From the NCBI RefSeq assembly GCF_000005505.3, contig NC_016134.3:3968001-4032000 (forward strand): DNA of 64,000 nt. Direction: 5' to 3'. The translations under genes were made by a program, and so were the position numbers. Under the pieces are notes generated by a model. It saw only the letters and a list, made by a program, of their open reading frames with translations. It made no database searches and had not been told where the DNA came from. Position 1 is the first letter of the stretch. Each line of letters starts with the position of its first letter. Below are positions 35,100-45,930 of the stretch, piece by piece. The DNA is from Brachypodium distachyon (lineage: Eukaryota > Streptophyta > Magnoliopsida > Poales > Poaceae).

Positions 35100-36230
35100 A
35101 TACAACTAGCTGTCCGCATGTATTTGGCTAGATGATGGCATGTACCGGAGCAGGTTGAGAAACTTTTGGTGAGCATGTTCCCGTGAAAAAAGAAAATTTT
35201 GGCGAGCATGTTCACCTGCCCCCGTGCACATTCTTCGAGCGTGTTGCATGGCACATGCCGGAGATACCGATTGTCCCCCATGTACATGCATCGGTCCGAT
35301 AAATATTGCGAGAAAAAACCTGGATCGGTTCGTCGACTTTAACCATTGCTACTACAAATTAGCGTTGATGCCTCAGACAGCAAAAACGACAAAAACGGCA
35401 GGCGTCCGCTGATTGGGACTGACTTTTAGGAGCACGACGCCACCACTCCACGAGCACGGCGCATGACCGTGGCTTAGCCGAGATCTGGAACGGTGGCCCA
35501 ACTGATATAAGAAATCAGTTTTGCCACAAATACCTTGTAATGCGGAGGAGTAACATGCATGCTAAATATACTATGTTTGCCGCACAACACCAGGCGACTT
35601 GCCTGCCTCCGTCAAGCACACCGCCGGCCACCTATGCGCTGCGCGCGCTGCTGAACTCTCCGCTCGATAGGGTTTGAGAATTGGAAACAAGTGTACTTGT
35701 GTTCGCTTCAGAAAATGATGAGATGAAGGTCGACGAAAAATAAGAACCATACAACGTACGAAATGTGCGAATAAGTCAGTATGTGAGGTGGTCTAGATTC
35801 TAGAGACTCAAGAAGATACCAATAATCTTAACACGGAACAACCGGGGTTGGCTGTGGGTTATATTTCTTTGTATTTTTGGGCTGAAACATGTATGGGTAT
35901 ATGGGTTCATGGCAAAATTTCAGGGTGGTCCAGCTTGGTATATGGGTATACGCAGAACCAAGAGATATGAAGGACCAAGGCTTCAAATTACTGATATCCG
36001 GTTAGGGGAAAGACGTCGCTCGATTCACAAGGATCATGCGTTTTTACCTTGAAGACATAGACCAAGATAGGAGCGAAATGCGCCATCAAACTCTCAGAAT
36101 GCCTTTCTAGGCCTCTCAACTAATTGGAAATACGACCCCTCTATGGTCATATACAGCAGAGATATACGCAAGGTTGACATGACAAGTACCTGACTAGTGG
36201 GGCCCACTTTTTTACATGTTGGGGATGACC
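35100..36230. other. Intergenic spacer, nothing identified
   Basis: Mixed-composition sequence without a supported reading frame, MITE end or repeat. Confidence 0.45.
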
Positions 36231-36239
36231 ATTTACTCC

Positions 36240-36850
36240 AGCTCCTTCTCTCTCGCTTAGATGTTCTCCACACCGTCCTCTAGTGACCGGAATGGGAGGG
36301 CGCCCAAAAGCATGTTCCTTGAGAGGTTGAGTCGACAGACAAGGGCGACCCGACCCCCAAACTCCCCCCTCCCTGGGCTGTGAAACATCACGCAAATGAG
36401 CTCATTAAGACCATGTCATCTTTCTCACCTTGAAAGAAAGAGTGCCCTCTGGAGTTGTTGGAGAGGTTGGGTTCGGTAGATCTTGAGGCTGCTCAAGTCG
36501 GCGACGATGCACATCGGAATACCGTCGCACAAGCCATTGCAAGAGATGTTGAGGATTCCGAAGTTCTAGCAGTCGCCAAGGCTTGAGATATGGCGTCAGC
36601 GAGGCGATCGTGGTAGATCATATATACCTGCATGTGATTGGTGAGGTTGGGGAACATAGAAGGGATGGCGCTGACAAAAGGCGGTTACCAAGGAGGGTCA
36701 AGGAGGCCGAGGCCCATGAGCTCCTTGATGGACTCAGGGATCTCTCCGAATAGGAGGTTGTTCAAGAGGTACGACTGCTCGAGCCGCCAGAGCCGCGATA
36801 TCTCTAGCGGGATGGAGTCATTAACCGAAGTGGTTGAGGGCTGCGCGCAA
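36240..36850 (-). pseudogene. Leucine-rich-repeat receptor-kinase-like fragment
   Basis: In broken frames the minus strand reads IPLEISRLWRLEQSYLLNNL, LFGEIPESIKEL, ILNISCNGLCDGIPMCI and RLNLSRNMLLGALP. These follow the plant extracellular LRR pattern (L-x-x-L-x-L-x-x-N-x-L-x-G-x-I-P). Frameshifts and stops occur between the pieces, and no kinase domain is present. It is a decayed fragment of an LRR receptor-like kinase or LRR protein gene. Confidence 0.6.
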
Positions 36851-36899
36851 TAAGAATTAGTGACAGGCTCAGGGCACTAGGTTCCAACTACACCAGAGT

Positions 36900-37760
36900 C
36901 TATGCCAGAATTTCTAACAGGCAGGCCACTAGGAATTTGGAAGGTACCAATCTTTCTGTTTTCAATTCTTTTGTTGTTCTTGATGATGATCAAATGCTTG
37001 GTAGAGCTTTAGAAATAGGCATTGATATAGATAATATGGCTCTAGACAATATACATTTGCTGCAAGACCTAGAGGTTGCTAGGCATAATTTGGGGGAAAA
37101 AGTTGAAGGAGAACCAGAGGGGATTCCTGGTGTGGTCATGCCCCATTAAAAGACCGATTCCCCAGGCTTTTTGAAATTTCCAATGATGTAGATTGCTCTA
37201 TTGTTGACATTGCAGCCAAGCGCTGGCACCTTACTTTTAGGAGGTGGCTGGATGAAAATTGCCAGTATGATTACACCAAGCTAAATTCTAAACTAATGGG
37301 CATGAGTGTGAATGAGGAAGTTGACAGGCCTTTATGGAAGTGGTCTAAAACTGGAAAATACAAAAGTCAAATCCATGTATAATATGTTGACCAGTCATGG
37401 CCCAAATAGATCCTTCTACCATTTGTGTAAAGCCAAAATCCCCTTACAAATTAAAATTTGGTTGTGATTAATTTGGCACAATGCTATTGCCACCAAGGAC
37501 AATATGGTTCGAAGGAACTGACAAGAGGACATTTCCTGTCGCTTTTGTTCTGAAAATGAAACTATACATCATCTGTTCTTCACTTGTGCTGCTGCTAGAT
37601 ACACTTGGGGGATTGTGGGGGTTGCCATTGGGGCTGGAACTAGACCATCTTGTTTTTCTCAGTATTTTCTTTGGATCACACAACATATCAGAATTAGTTG
37701 CAATTTGCAAATTGTTGGCCTTGCTGGGCAATCTGGAAATTGAGAAATTGAGCTTGTTTT
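36900..37760 (+). pseudogene. LINE (non-LTR retrotransposon) remnant with internal deletion
   Basis: At 36,937-37,146 an open frame contains NSFVVLDDDQMLGRALEIG, the kind of linker found before the endonuclease of grass LINEs. Directly after, 37,180-37,260 encodes IAAKRWHLTFRRWLDENC and 37,330 encodes RPLWKWSKTGKYKSQ, which match the region just before and in the C-terminal zinc-binding (zf-RVT) domain. The endonuclease and reverse-transcriptase core that should lie between is absent. Several stops follow. Confidence 0.5.
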
Positions 37761-38499
37761 GAGCACCGTTTGATTAGATCGCCTGCAGAGTTGATTTGCT
37801 ATGCATGTGACTTTTTAAAATACTGGGCAGGGCTTCAGACTGGAGGTGAAGCAGATACACTGAGACAGGGAGCCAGGATTCTGCAAAATGAAGCATTGCG
37901 ACAGCATCCGGCGCAAGCGGCGGTGGACGTTCCGAGGTTGCTGGGTAGAGCTGATGATGTTGTTGGTGAGATGTAACCAAGATGTTCCCAGGCTGGTTCT
38001 TGTTTTGGAGATGGCACTGAGATACTTCTCTGCTCTGTGAGCAAGTTGTTTGACGGCTGTGTCCGTCTGTATCATCTGGCGTTCTTTCCTGCTTCCTTTT
38101 TTAGCTTTTCAAAACACTTGTTATTGGTGCATGTTTCAAGACTTCTGTGTGCGTTCTTGTTAGCCTAGTGCGGCAAGTATGTAAAAACTACTTGGTGCGT
38201 GAACTTTCTGAAATGTCCGTTCCGTTATCGTTCGACAGTGGAACCCGGTCCTAGGGATCGTAAGGAAAAAAAAATTAATCGAAGTGGTTATTGGAACTAG
38301 AGGTTGAGGTTGACGGGGGCATGAGATGTCATGTGCTGGAGCCAGAGATGGCGTTATCCGAGAGGTGGAGCCATCAAAGCCTGTGCGCAAGAGTTCGTCA
38401 ATGGACGACGGTATGTGGCCTCCTGAGTACGTCGCAAATGTATCAATTCCTTTTGAAGTTTTTCGTACTTGTTCATGCGTTTCTACCAATATTTATCAA

Positions 38500-38715
38500 A
38501 AAATAGTTTCGAAATGGATTGCTTTTTTGACGATGGCAATCACGCCCGCTAGACACAGGACCTTATTCTGGAAGATGTGCTTGTTTCGTTCTTTCCAAGT
38601 ACAATGCAATATCAAGGGTAAATATATACCAAATACAAAATACAGCAAACACGGTATGGAAAAGCGCTCAAACCAGCAGAGAGACTGAGAGAGACGTAAC
38701 CAACTAAGATGGCCC
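38500..38715 (-). pseudogene. LINE C-terminal remnant (opposite strand)
   Basis: The minus-strand frame includes LILHCTWKERNKHIFQNKVL, typical of the last part of plant LINE ORF2 proteins (W-x-x-W-K-E-R-N-x-R-I-F). It is short, and it ends before the gene at 38,717. Its strand is opposite to the remnant at 36,900, so it is a separate insertion or has been inverted. Confidence 0.5.
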
Positions 38716-38716
38716 A

Positions 38717-39910
38717 CTAGTGCGAATGTATTTTCTTCACTTGTGCGAGGATCTTCTTGGCTAGCATACGGAGCTGTTCATCACATTTGTCGCAATTCAG
38801 AATCCCCATCATACTTCTCGTGATTTCTTCCTCCTTTCTTGACATCTCGTGCTTCATTATTGAGGCCCTCTGAGAAGGAGAAGTATCATCGACGAGAAGC
38901 CACATCAGCTTCAGTGATGCTGCTGCTAGGCTGGACCATGCGCCATGGTCATTACGGTGGAGGTCGGAGCTTACAGGGGCCATGACTATGGAGAGCATAC
39001 CAAATGACCTTCTCATGGCTCTGCGGTTGTTCCCGTCGGCAGCGAGCTTCTTGAGCATTAGAAGGGCATCCATCAGCTGCTGTCTGTAGTCAGATTTAGG
39101 TCTTCGCTTCATCTTGTTCACAGCGTCCGTGAGCATGTTCTTTCCGATGATGATTGATGGTTCATCGGCGCGCGCAGATATGGGGCGCAGGTATGCTGGG
39201 CAAACTAGCAGCTGGATCTGCTTAGGCCTGACACTCACATTTAGTAACTCCCGTTGCCTATGGCTCAGCAGAATAGCATGACGGTCTGCTGGGTTTCGAG
39301 CAAGTACAAAAGGAAATTAGTTGAAATTCATCATGGAATTGAACAGGGAGGATTCCAAACTCAAAGGAGTTATTAGTGTAAAGTAGGCGCAAAAAGCAGT
39401 TCTTTAGAACCTTAACGGAGAGAGGGGAAAGACAAATCATGCAACGAAGGCATGAAACATGTATAATGGATCCTTCAAACTAGCTAGCTCCCCTCAGTTC
39501 GTAAACACACATAATCTGAATCTCTGATGATTGGATCTACATCTCTGCATGAAGAATGATTTGGCGTATATATTGATGCCATATTATTATGTGACTTAAT
39601 TAGTAGGACTAGTCCAAGTTTGAATCTCCACTTGATATATCCCCCAACCTGCTGATGACTGGAAGAATTTGCAAATCGAGCTAATTTGTAGCACAAAGTT
39701 ACAGAGAGAGCACGCTCAAAAGATGGGAGGCAAACGAGGAACTGACATAACAGTTGGAGCAAAACCAAAGAAGTTAGAAATCAATAGTATCATAGCGAAG
39801 AGACTAACCAAACAATCCGGACGAGGGCTGTGACTGTGAGCAACCAAAAGTCCTCCTCGAGCACGGAGACGAAGCTACCGAGGAGGAGGATGGTGCCATC
39901 GACAGGTATC
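38717..39910 (-). CDS. Unidentified helical protein gene, partial or degenerating
   Basis: The last exon (38,717 to about 39,310) is open for about 190 codons and contains HAILLSHRQRELLNVSVRP, MDALLMLKKLAADGNNRRAM and LKLMWLLVDDTSPSQRA; it is helix-rich with Leu heptad-like spacing, resembling ARM-type repeats. A further coding-like piece at 39,809-39,910 reads VDGTILLLGSFVSVLEEDFW and LLTVTALVRIVW with a GT donor at 39,807-39,808. I recall a grass-expanded family of uncharacterised proteins that combine such an N-terminal segment with C-terminal helical repeats, but I cannot name it. The two pieces do not join in frame with the splice sites I can see, and no in-frame ATG precedes the first, so an exon is missed or this is a pseudogene. 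Confidence 0.5.
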
Positions 39911-40403
39911 CCATTTTTGTTTAGCTGAATTGGGTTGGAAGTTGGAACGAAGCAAGCAGACCAACTTATCTGTACTTCTTGGCTTCCAACTGGCTTCGAT
40001 CGGAGTTGGTAGTATGACCTGTAGACGCGAGATTAGATCTTGACCGAACAGTCCGAACCTACATCAAGGCGAAGTCATTTCTAATCAATCTGAACATCCA
40101 GCTCGTGTTTGTTAGCATCAAACAAGGGAGGCCTTATCCTTTTGTTTTCGTTAAACACCTCTTTTTTCTTCTTCTGGAGGACATGTTAATTTTTCCTTTT
40201 AAACAACTAGTATGAGGGCATGCACTTTAGTGTGCCGATTATGGGTGAGTTTGGCATCGAGGTGTAATACGATAATCTAACTTTTGCCTATTTTGTGTTT
40301 GGCTAGCCAAATTGTTTGTGCTTTCGTGAAACAGATTATAAAATAATTTCAGCACCGCAGAGTTCAGCAATGCCAAGCCGAGCCTATGTCTAAATACATA
40401 CTA
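39911..40403. other. Intergenic spacer, nothing identified
   Basis: AT-rich sequence to the right of the partial minus-strand gene; could hold its promoter. No motif strong enough to report. Confidence 0.4.
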
Positions 40404-40640
40404 CCTCCATCCGGGTTTATAATTAAGGTCTCTATTGGGTTTTGTGCCAAACTTTGACCAACAATTATACAAATAACATTTAAGATATGTATATAATAGT
40501 TATATCATTAGAAAGAGTTTTCCAATACGAATCTAATGATATTTCTTTTGTGTCACAATTAACTCATATAACTGATGTAAATTTTGGTCAAAGTTTGGCA
40601 TTAAATTTGATGCGGGCCTTAGATACCCTGATGGAGGGAG
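40404..40640. mobile_element. Stowaway-type MITE, longer subfamily
   Basis: Left end CTACCTCCATCCGGGTTTAT (from 40,401) and right end GATACCCTGATGGAGGGAG, flanked by TA. Inner inverted motifs CCAAACTTTGACCAA and TTGGTCAAAGTTTGG define a subfamily distinct from the 80-115 bp copies elsewhere in this window. Confidence 0.75.
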
Positions 40641-40695
40641 TAACATACATTTTTACACAAACCAGTTGGGAAAATCAGTTTCGGATGGTTATGTG

Positions 40696-41120
40696 CAATC
40701 TCACCGAAGGGATCGGCGAAAATTTCTTGAGACAGCGGGAAACAGGGAAACAAGGCGGATGTTTGTGCTGTCCCGCACGGACGCGAGAAATCCAATCAAC
40801 ACTCGGTGTTCTAAAGTTTTCCGGAGATTGCACCGTTAGATCGCGATGAAATTTCACATCGTCGTAGTAGACAAAATTCTGCACAATCCCAATGAAGGGA
40901 TCAGCGTAACCTTTCTTGATGCGTTGGAAAACATGCGAACAGTCAGATGTTCAAGCTGTCCCGTACTGTCGCGAGAAATCCAAACTACGCTCAATGTTTG
41001 AAGTTTTCCGGAGATTCCACCGTTGGATCACAATGAAATTTCACAGCGTTATAGAAGACGCAATTCCGAACATTCTCGCCGGAGGGATCGTTGAAACAGT
41101 GCTTGAGGCAGCGGATACCT
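40696..41120 (+). repeat. Tandem repeat, about 188-bp unit, about 2.3 copies
   Basis: The motif AAGGGATC or GAGGGATC recurs at about 40,707, 40,896 and 41,082. Between them both full units contain GCTGTCCCG, GCGAGAAATCCAA, AGTTTTCCGGAGATT and CACCGTTRGATC in the same order and spacing (for example TTTTCCGGAGATT at 40,818 and 41,004). Copies differ at roughly a fifth of positions by eye. It has no coding role visible; open frames across it are incidental. Confidence 0.85.
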
Positions 41121-41398
41121 TGCGAGAGAGAGAAAGAGGCAGGAGGAAAGAAAAGGCAGACGACCGGAGAGTAAGAGGATGAAGAAATAAAAACATGAAA
41201 AGACCATCTTACCTTTCTGAGTTTGAGGAGGGGGCGTATTGAATTAGGAGATTGGTTTTGATGGTAAAGTTAAGCATGTCCAATAGCTGCAGGTCCAGTA
41301 TTCCACCCAATGCCTAGTTTCCACCAAAACTTTGAGTGAGGGGACATGAGAATAAAATGTGCTCCATGAATTCATTGGCATTGTCGTCACACACACAT

Positions 41399-41480
41399 AG
41401 TAAATTTCATAGAACCATATTTTTTGGGGCAGCTCAGACGTCGAGCCACACTTAAGAAATATGGTTCTATAAAATTTACT
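41399..41480. repeat. Imperfect hairpin, ~24-bp arms
   Basis: AGTAAATTTCATAGAACCAT at 41,399 pairs with inverted AGTAAATTTTATAGAACCAT ending at 41,480, with about 33 bp between the arms including CAGCTCAGACGTCGAG. It could be a small MITE or the foot of an RNA hairpin; no terminal TA or TTA flank is clear. Confidence 0.6.
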
Positions 41481-41856
41481 CTCTCACAAAGAACACAACA
41501 TTGGTTTCAACTTGTTTTATGGCCATACGAGATACATGCTATACTCCCGTTTTATGTCATCACACAGGACAGAATATTTGCCTTAACATAATCGGTGATT
41601 TTCCAGAGGCACTGACAGGCTGTCACGCACTCAGTACATCTGGAGCATCGATCGGCGTGATCTGCCGCTAGAAAACTCGCGGAGAGAACGTGGAGCCGTG
41701 GAGAAGTCAGGCGACCGCCGCGTCGGTACATGTCCATCGGCTAGGCTAGCTACTCGCGATGAACTAGGTATATAGTACGCTTCAGCCAGTCGATCGATCG
41801 GCTACCCAGCCAGAGAAGAGAAGCAAGTAGGCTTGAAAGGCTTCGTATCCATTACT

Positions 41857-42219
41857 GAGATGACAGATCTCTCTGACGATACTCGTAGCTCCCACGAGCT
41901 GCAGGTCCAGCCTGCTGATCAGACGAGGGGTTCTGTAGAAGAAACAGGAGTTTCCTTTGTGGAGTTGTTGAAGGCAAGGGTAGCAGACAACGACTTTGAG
42001 TTTTCTTCCCTCCAATTCCCTAAGACGGAACTGAAGATTCATCGGCTCCCTGCGGTCCTAATGGGTATTGACAACCGGTACATCGTCCCAATGCTGGTGC
42101 CCATCGGCCCATACCACCGCGCCTCACCCCACCTCCAGGCTCCAGGGGACGGAGATGGTGAAGGTGAAGCACGCCGCTGTCAGCCATTTTGTGATGGCCA
42201 CTCAGACACTCACACGAGG
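41857..42219 (+). pseudogene. DUF247 pseudogene, 5' part, cut by a Mutator insertion
   Basis: From ATG at 41,857 the frame gives the DUF247 N-terminus: ELKIHRLPAVLMGIDNRYIV and IGPYHRASPHLQ, directly comparable to the intact gene at 29,609-31,048. After about 42,140 the correct continuation (TEMVKVKHAAVSHF) lies in another frame, so a frameshift is present. The Mutator-like element enters right after the 9-mer at 42,211-42,219. The broken reading frame indicates the copy was already dead, or died soon after, the insertion. Confidence 0.85.
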
Positions 42220-42486
42220 GGGCTAATGGCTCATAACGAGCTCATGAACGGATTGAAACACGAAGGCGACCATGTGAGTGAAGCTTCGCTCATAGACCGA
42301 AATCGCCAGAAGCGATCCAGAGGGGATAGAGTGCAAAAGTGCGAGAACTGACTGGTGGGACCGCCTTTAATAGGTGCTGTCTTAGCGTAAGACCAAATCA
42401 CGCCGCGTGGGACCCACCAAGAAACAAACGAACAGCGCGTGGGACCCGCTTGCTCACTCGCCACGTCGGATCGGTCTTCTACCTGG
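42220..42486. repeat. Left terminal inverted repeat of the MULE
   Basis: Outermost bases GGGCTAATGGCTCATAACGA. The whole arm matches the right arm in inverted orientation up to the motif CTACCTGG at about 42,479-42,486. Confidence 0.9.
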
Positions 42487-42829
42487 ATAGCGAACCCTTA
42501 TCTACTCGTGCCCGAATCCCCGACAGCCACTCCACGGGCCGCCACCGCTCAACGCCCATGCTTTGCGAGCTCCCCGCCGGCGTTGGCCTAGGATACCGCC
42601 GCCGCTCAGCAAGCTAGTCCTGCCCTAGCCCTCCAAGCGCTGAATCCCTTCATAGCGCCCTTTTGTCCTGCCCTAGCCCTCGGAGCTGCAGCCGCGCGCC
42701 CCATTCGGAGCGGCGAGGAGGTTGAACGTGGGCGGACGCAGCTGACCACCGCGAATCCAAGGGCAGCCTGCACCAGGTAAGTCTTCTCGCCATTACCTCT
42801 TCCATTTCACTCCCCAAATCAACCTCAAT

Positions 42830-43464
42830 TTGGGATTTAGGTTTAGAATTTCCCCCAAATCGACGGTGCACATGAAACCTAACTCAACTCGAATACCCAA
42901 AATTGAAGTTGATTTCGCATGTAGAAGGATGCCGCGAAGTGGATCTACAAACGACGGGCACGCGTCGATGATGTCCTGGCTCAGGGATTCGGATGGAAGC
43001 AGCAGTGTTGGTACCGTGGACAAGGTGAGTTCTTTAAATTAGGCACCAAAATTCTATTCTATATCCGCAGATGGATTTGTCTATGTGAATGATTGCTCAT
43101 ATAGTTTTGTCCTTGTATGAAGTATAATGCTGGATATGTAGACCCAGATTTGCCCGCTTGACTTTTGGAGCATGAGTTCTATGATGAGCTTGTAGAGCTT
43201 GTGCGGCCTGTGGAAGAACAGGGCACGAATTCTGTTCTGCTAACGGAGATTGAGTTACTGAAAGCACTGATGAACGAAGAACAAATGAAGAACAAGAATT
43301 TATGTGGTCAGATGCTAAAGCTAGAGATTAATTTAGCTTTTTGTGACCAAGTGTTAGAGGAGCAGGATGCCATGTTGGAAGAAGAGAAGAACACCGAAGA
43401 AGTGAAAGTTTTAGCAGTGGCGTGCTTTATTGTTGCATTTGCTGTGTTTGTTCTGCTTATTTGA
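42830..43464 (+). pseudogene. MULE passenger gene 1: coiled-coil protein with C-terminal membrane segment
   Basis: The clear frame at 43,165-43,464 encodes an acidic helical stretch (FYDELVELVRPVEEQG, then LLTEIELLKALMNEEQ) that looks like a coiled coil, followed by a hydrophobic end VLAVACFIVAFAVFVLLI. An upstream piece with PRSGSTNDGHASMMSWLRDS (42,930-43,024) ends in a good donor (AAG|GTGAGT), and an acceptor lies at 43,137-43,140. Just after that acceptor one base is off: the coding-like ICPLDFW is in a different frame from EHEFYDEL. It resembles grass proteins that combine a small Cys-rich (GRF-type) motif with a coiled coil and a tail anchor, often found in transposons, but the Cys motif here is not complete. 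Confidence 0.45.
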
Positions 43465-43755
43465 GCATTGTTCTGTTGTAGTGGTCCATTCTGAGTGAAA
43501 ATGTTGAGTGTAACTGTCATGTCTGAGCAATTTGTGCTGCGTCTGCATGGGAATTTGATGTGGGGACCATTGTTGTGTTTGAATGGATTAGAGAGTCGGT
43601 ACGTTCTAAAATATAATACAGGGGCCATTCTTACATAAGGGTTAATATACCCTACAACACGTGCATTAGTACTAGCCAAACGAAGAGGATCGAGCTCGGT
43701 TCGTCGATTCCTCTGCCCTATCGTCCCTGTCTCCATGTACTGCCTTCACCCGCCT

Positions 43756-44487
43756 TCAGTTGTGGCAGCGGCTGTACCAGTGGCACACGCCCCCGACCAG
43801 GATGAAGAACACAACACCTGCAACAACTGCCGCGACGGACAGATCAGCGTAACGCATTGGACCACCCAGATAAGCAACACGGACTTGGGCATCGTTGTTG
43901 TTGCCGTAGATGACAACACGTTCATCCTCTGCAAGTGTGGTGCCTCGTGCAATCCCACGAACCAGAATCCCATCTCCATCGTCCCGAACCTGCAAAAAAG
44001 AGATCCCGAAAGCACCAACAGCAGCGCGAAATCTTGTGAGTGCGCCGCCGCCAACATGGTTGTGGTTCATCGCCACAGTGGCCGCCATGGAAGCAACAGT
44101 CACCAACGCGGGCACACCGATGGGGCACAACACCGGCACGCCATTGATGTTCATGACGATGGCTAAGCCGTTCGGGCCCGGCGGAGATGGAAGTTGCGCG
44201 GGCACGTAGTGGTGCTGCTCCTCCTCTTCGTCCTCTGCCCCTAGAGGCGGCTCGGCACGGCGGCGTGGTGGTTGCGTGGTGTGGCGAGGAGGTACGGCTC
44301 GGCGCTGCTTAAGGACGGTGCCCGCACGGCCAGGCGTTGCTTCAGGAGCATGCCTAAGGATGCCGGCGAGGCCCGAGCAAGATGGCACCCGGGCGTTACT
44401 GTTTTTATCAGTATCGGTCCTAGCACGCCCGCGAGTGAAGTGGATTTGATTTAGTGAAAATTTGAACTCTAAATTGCAGTGCCACAA
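43756..44487 (-). CDS. MULE passenger gene 2: unidentified ORF, 243 aa
   Basis: Open frame on the minus strand between the two halves of the element. It begins with a basic, Pro/Arg-rich part, has an acidic GAEDEEEEQHH patch near residue 104, then a Val/Ala/Gly-rich section (GVPALVTVASMAATVAM) and a C-terminal hydrophobic segment (LSVAAVVAGVVFFILVGGV, about 216-234) that could span a membrane. I do not recognise a family. Competing frames exist on the + strand (43,735-44,166) with poorer composition. It may be captured host coding sequence or a real element gene; initiation at the first Met is uncertain. Confidence 0.35.
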   Translation of the reverse strand: MWHCNLEFKFSLNQIHFTRGRARTDTDKNSNARVPSCSGLAGILRHAPEATPGRAGTVLKQRRAVPPRHTTQPPRRRAEPPLGAEDEEEEQHHYVPAQLPSPPGPNGLAIVMNINGVPVLCPIGVPALVTVASMAATVAMNHNHVGGGALTRFRAAVGAFGISFLQVRDDGDGILVRGIARGTTLAEDERVVIYGNNNDAQVRVAYLGGPMRYADLSVAAVVAGVVFFILVGGVCHWYSRCHN

Positions 44488-44689
44488 CTAGCTGTTGTTC
44501 ATTCGGAGGAAGCAAAACAACACGGAATGTTTCAAACTTGGTTGGAGAGTTCATGGGAGGCCCAAATGTGTTGTAGATTGAGAGGATGGAGGGCACAATA
44601 CATTTTTCCGGTTTTGGGGCCAAACCCGATATCACTGGCTGCCATCAGTGCCGGTCGATATGAAACCGACACTGATAGCATTTGAAGTT

Positions 44690-45920
44690 TTGCTTCCATT
44701 TTTTTGTGCTTCGGCAAAAAAGATACGAAAATAAGGTTTTCAAGATACAAGATTTTTTGTGTGGTCACCTTATATGTTACTGGTTGTTGTCAAAGAGTTT
44801 CAGAATTTTTGGAACAACTTCATTATATTTCGTACTTATTTTGACTTTTCAGCATTTTTCGGTAGTAAAAGAAAAATCCCTTTTTTCAAAACATTTACCA
44901 GCAAAAGGTAATGTAAGAAATGTGCATTGAACACATTATAACCTAATAGACTGAAATACACAGGTTCATAATGAAAATTAGATGTGTTAGACCTTGCATA
45001 GTGTGATTTTCAGTTTGGCTGAATTTAAAATAATGTTACTAATATGAAATATTTGCCAGATTTTTATGAAATTTTGCAAGTGTCAATATTTAGTGATACA
45101 TTCATCACATAAAAAATTGAGAGCATTATCTAAATTTCACAATGTACTTCATGTACAAACCACCACATGCTCCTGAGGTATTTCTGAAACACCTCAGGGA
45201 GAGGTTGGAGAAATGAACTCATTTTGATATTTTGATTTCAAATTTTTTTCCAAATATTGTGAAATTTGGCACACTAAGCACATTTGGTATGCATAGCATG
45301 TATGCAAAAGCATTTTCAATTTGGAGGTGTTTTCATTTTTTTTTGAATTTTAAATTCAATAAAATTTGATGTGTTGGGGCTAAAATGATACCAAATACAT
45401 GATTTCAAGTTGTGTAAAAGCTATTGGAAGTATGCAAACATTGTTAGTACTTGACTCGTGCAAGAAAAGTTCAAAAAAACTTTTGACTTTTGCGGATTTG
45501 AATGGATTTAAATCCTGGTCAACGCAAAGTCAACTTTCTCAAATGGATTTCAAATTTTACGAGTGTTTTTAACTTTTGATGTAGTTACTATTGCTGCAAT
45601 CAGAAATTAATTTGGAGAAGGTCGAATTTTGGGGGTTCTTCCAAAATAAGCCACTTTGCATCTGGTCAACAAAAGTCAAACTTCTCAAATGGAGTTCAAA
45701 TTTCACCGGTGTGCTTAACTTTTCAAGGACATTCCATTTTTCCAATGAAAAAGTGATTTGAAGAAGAGTGAAACTCAGTAAAATAAGCCTCAAATAATAT
45801 ACAAGTGCAAAAAATAGCACTACAAGTTGAAATAGCACTACAAGTTGAAATATCAGTACAAGTTACAACACAGTACAATGAGTACAACAAATCTGAAATA
45901 ATGTTTGAAGCTGATGGAAT
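44690..45920. other. MULE interior without coding potential
   Basis: AT-rich sequence. The motif CTACAAGTTGAAATA is repeated near 45,820-45,860 and TCTCAAATGGA(G/T)TTCAAATTT recurs near 45,538 and 45,684. No gene was found. Confidence 0.5.
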
Positions 45921-45930
45921 ACAACTCAAA

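Noticed and set aside
34542..35105. 187-codon minus-strand frame
   Set aside because: Starts in the terminal inverted repeat of a Harbinger-type element and shows no domain; reported only as possible captured sequence.
40487..41182. Two + strand frames across the 188-bp tandem repeat
   Set aside because: They differ in frame between repeat copies, so the similarity is at DNA level and not protein level.
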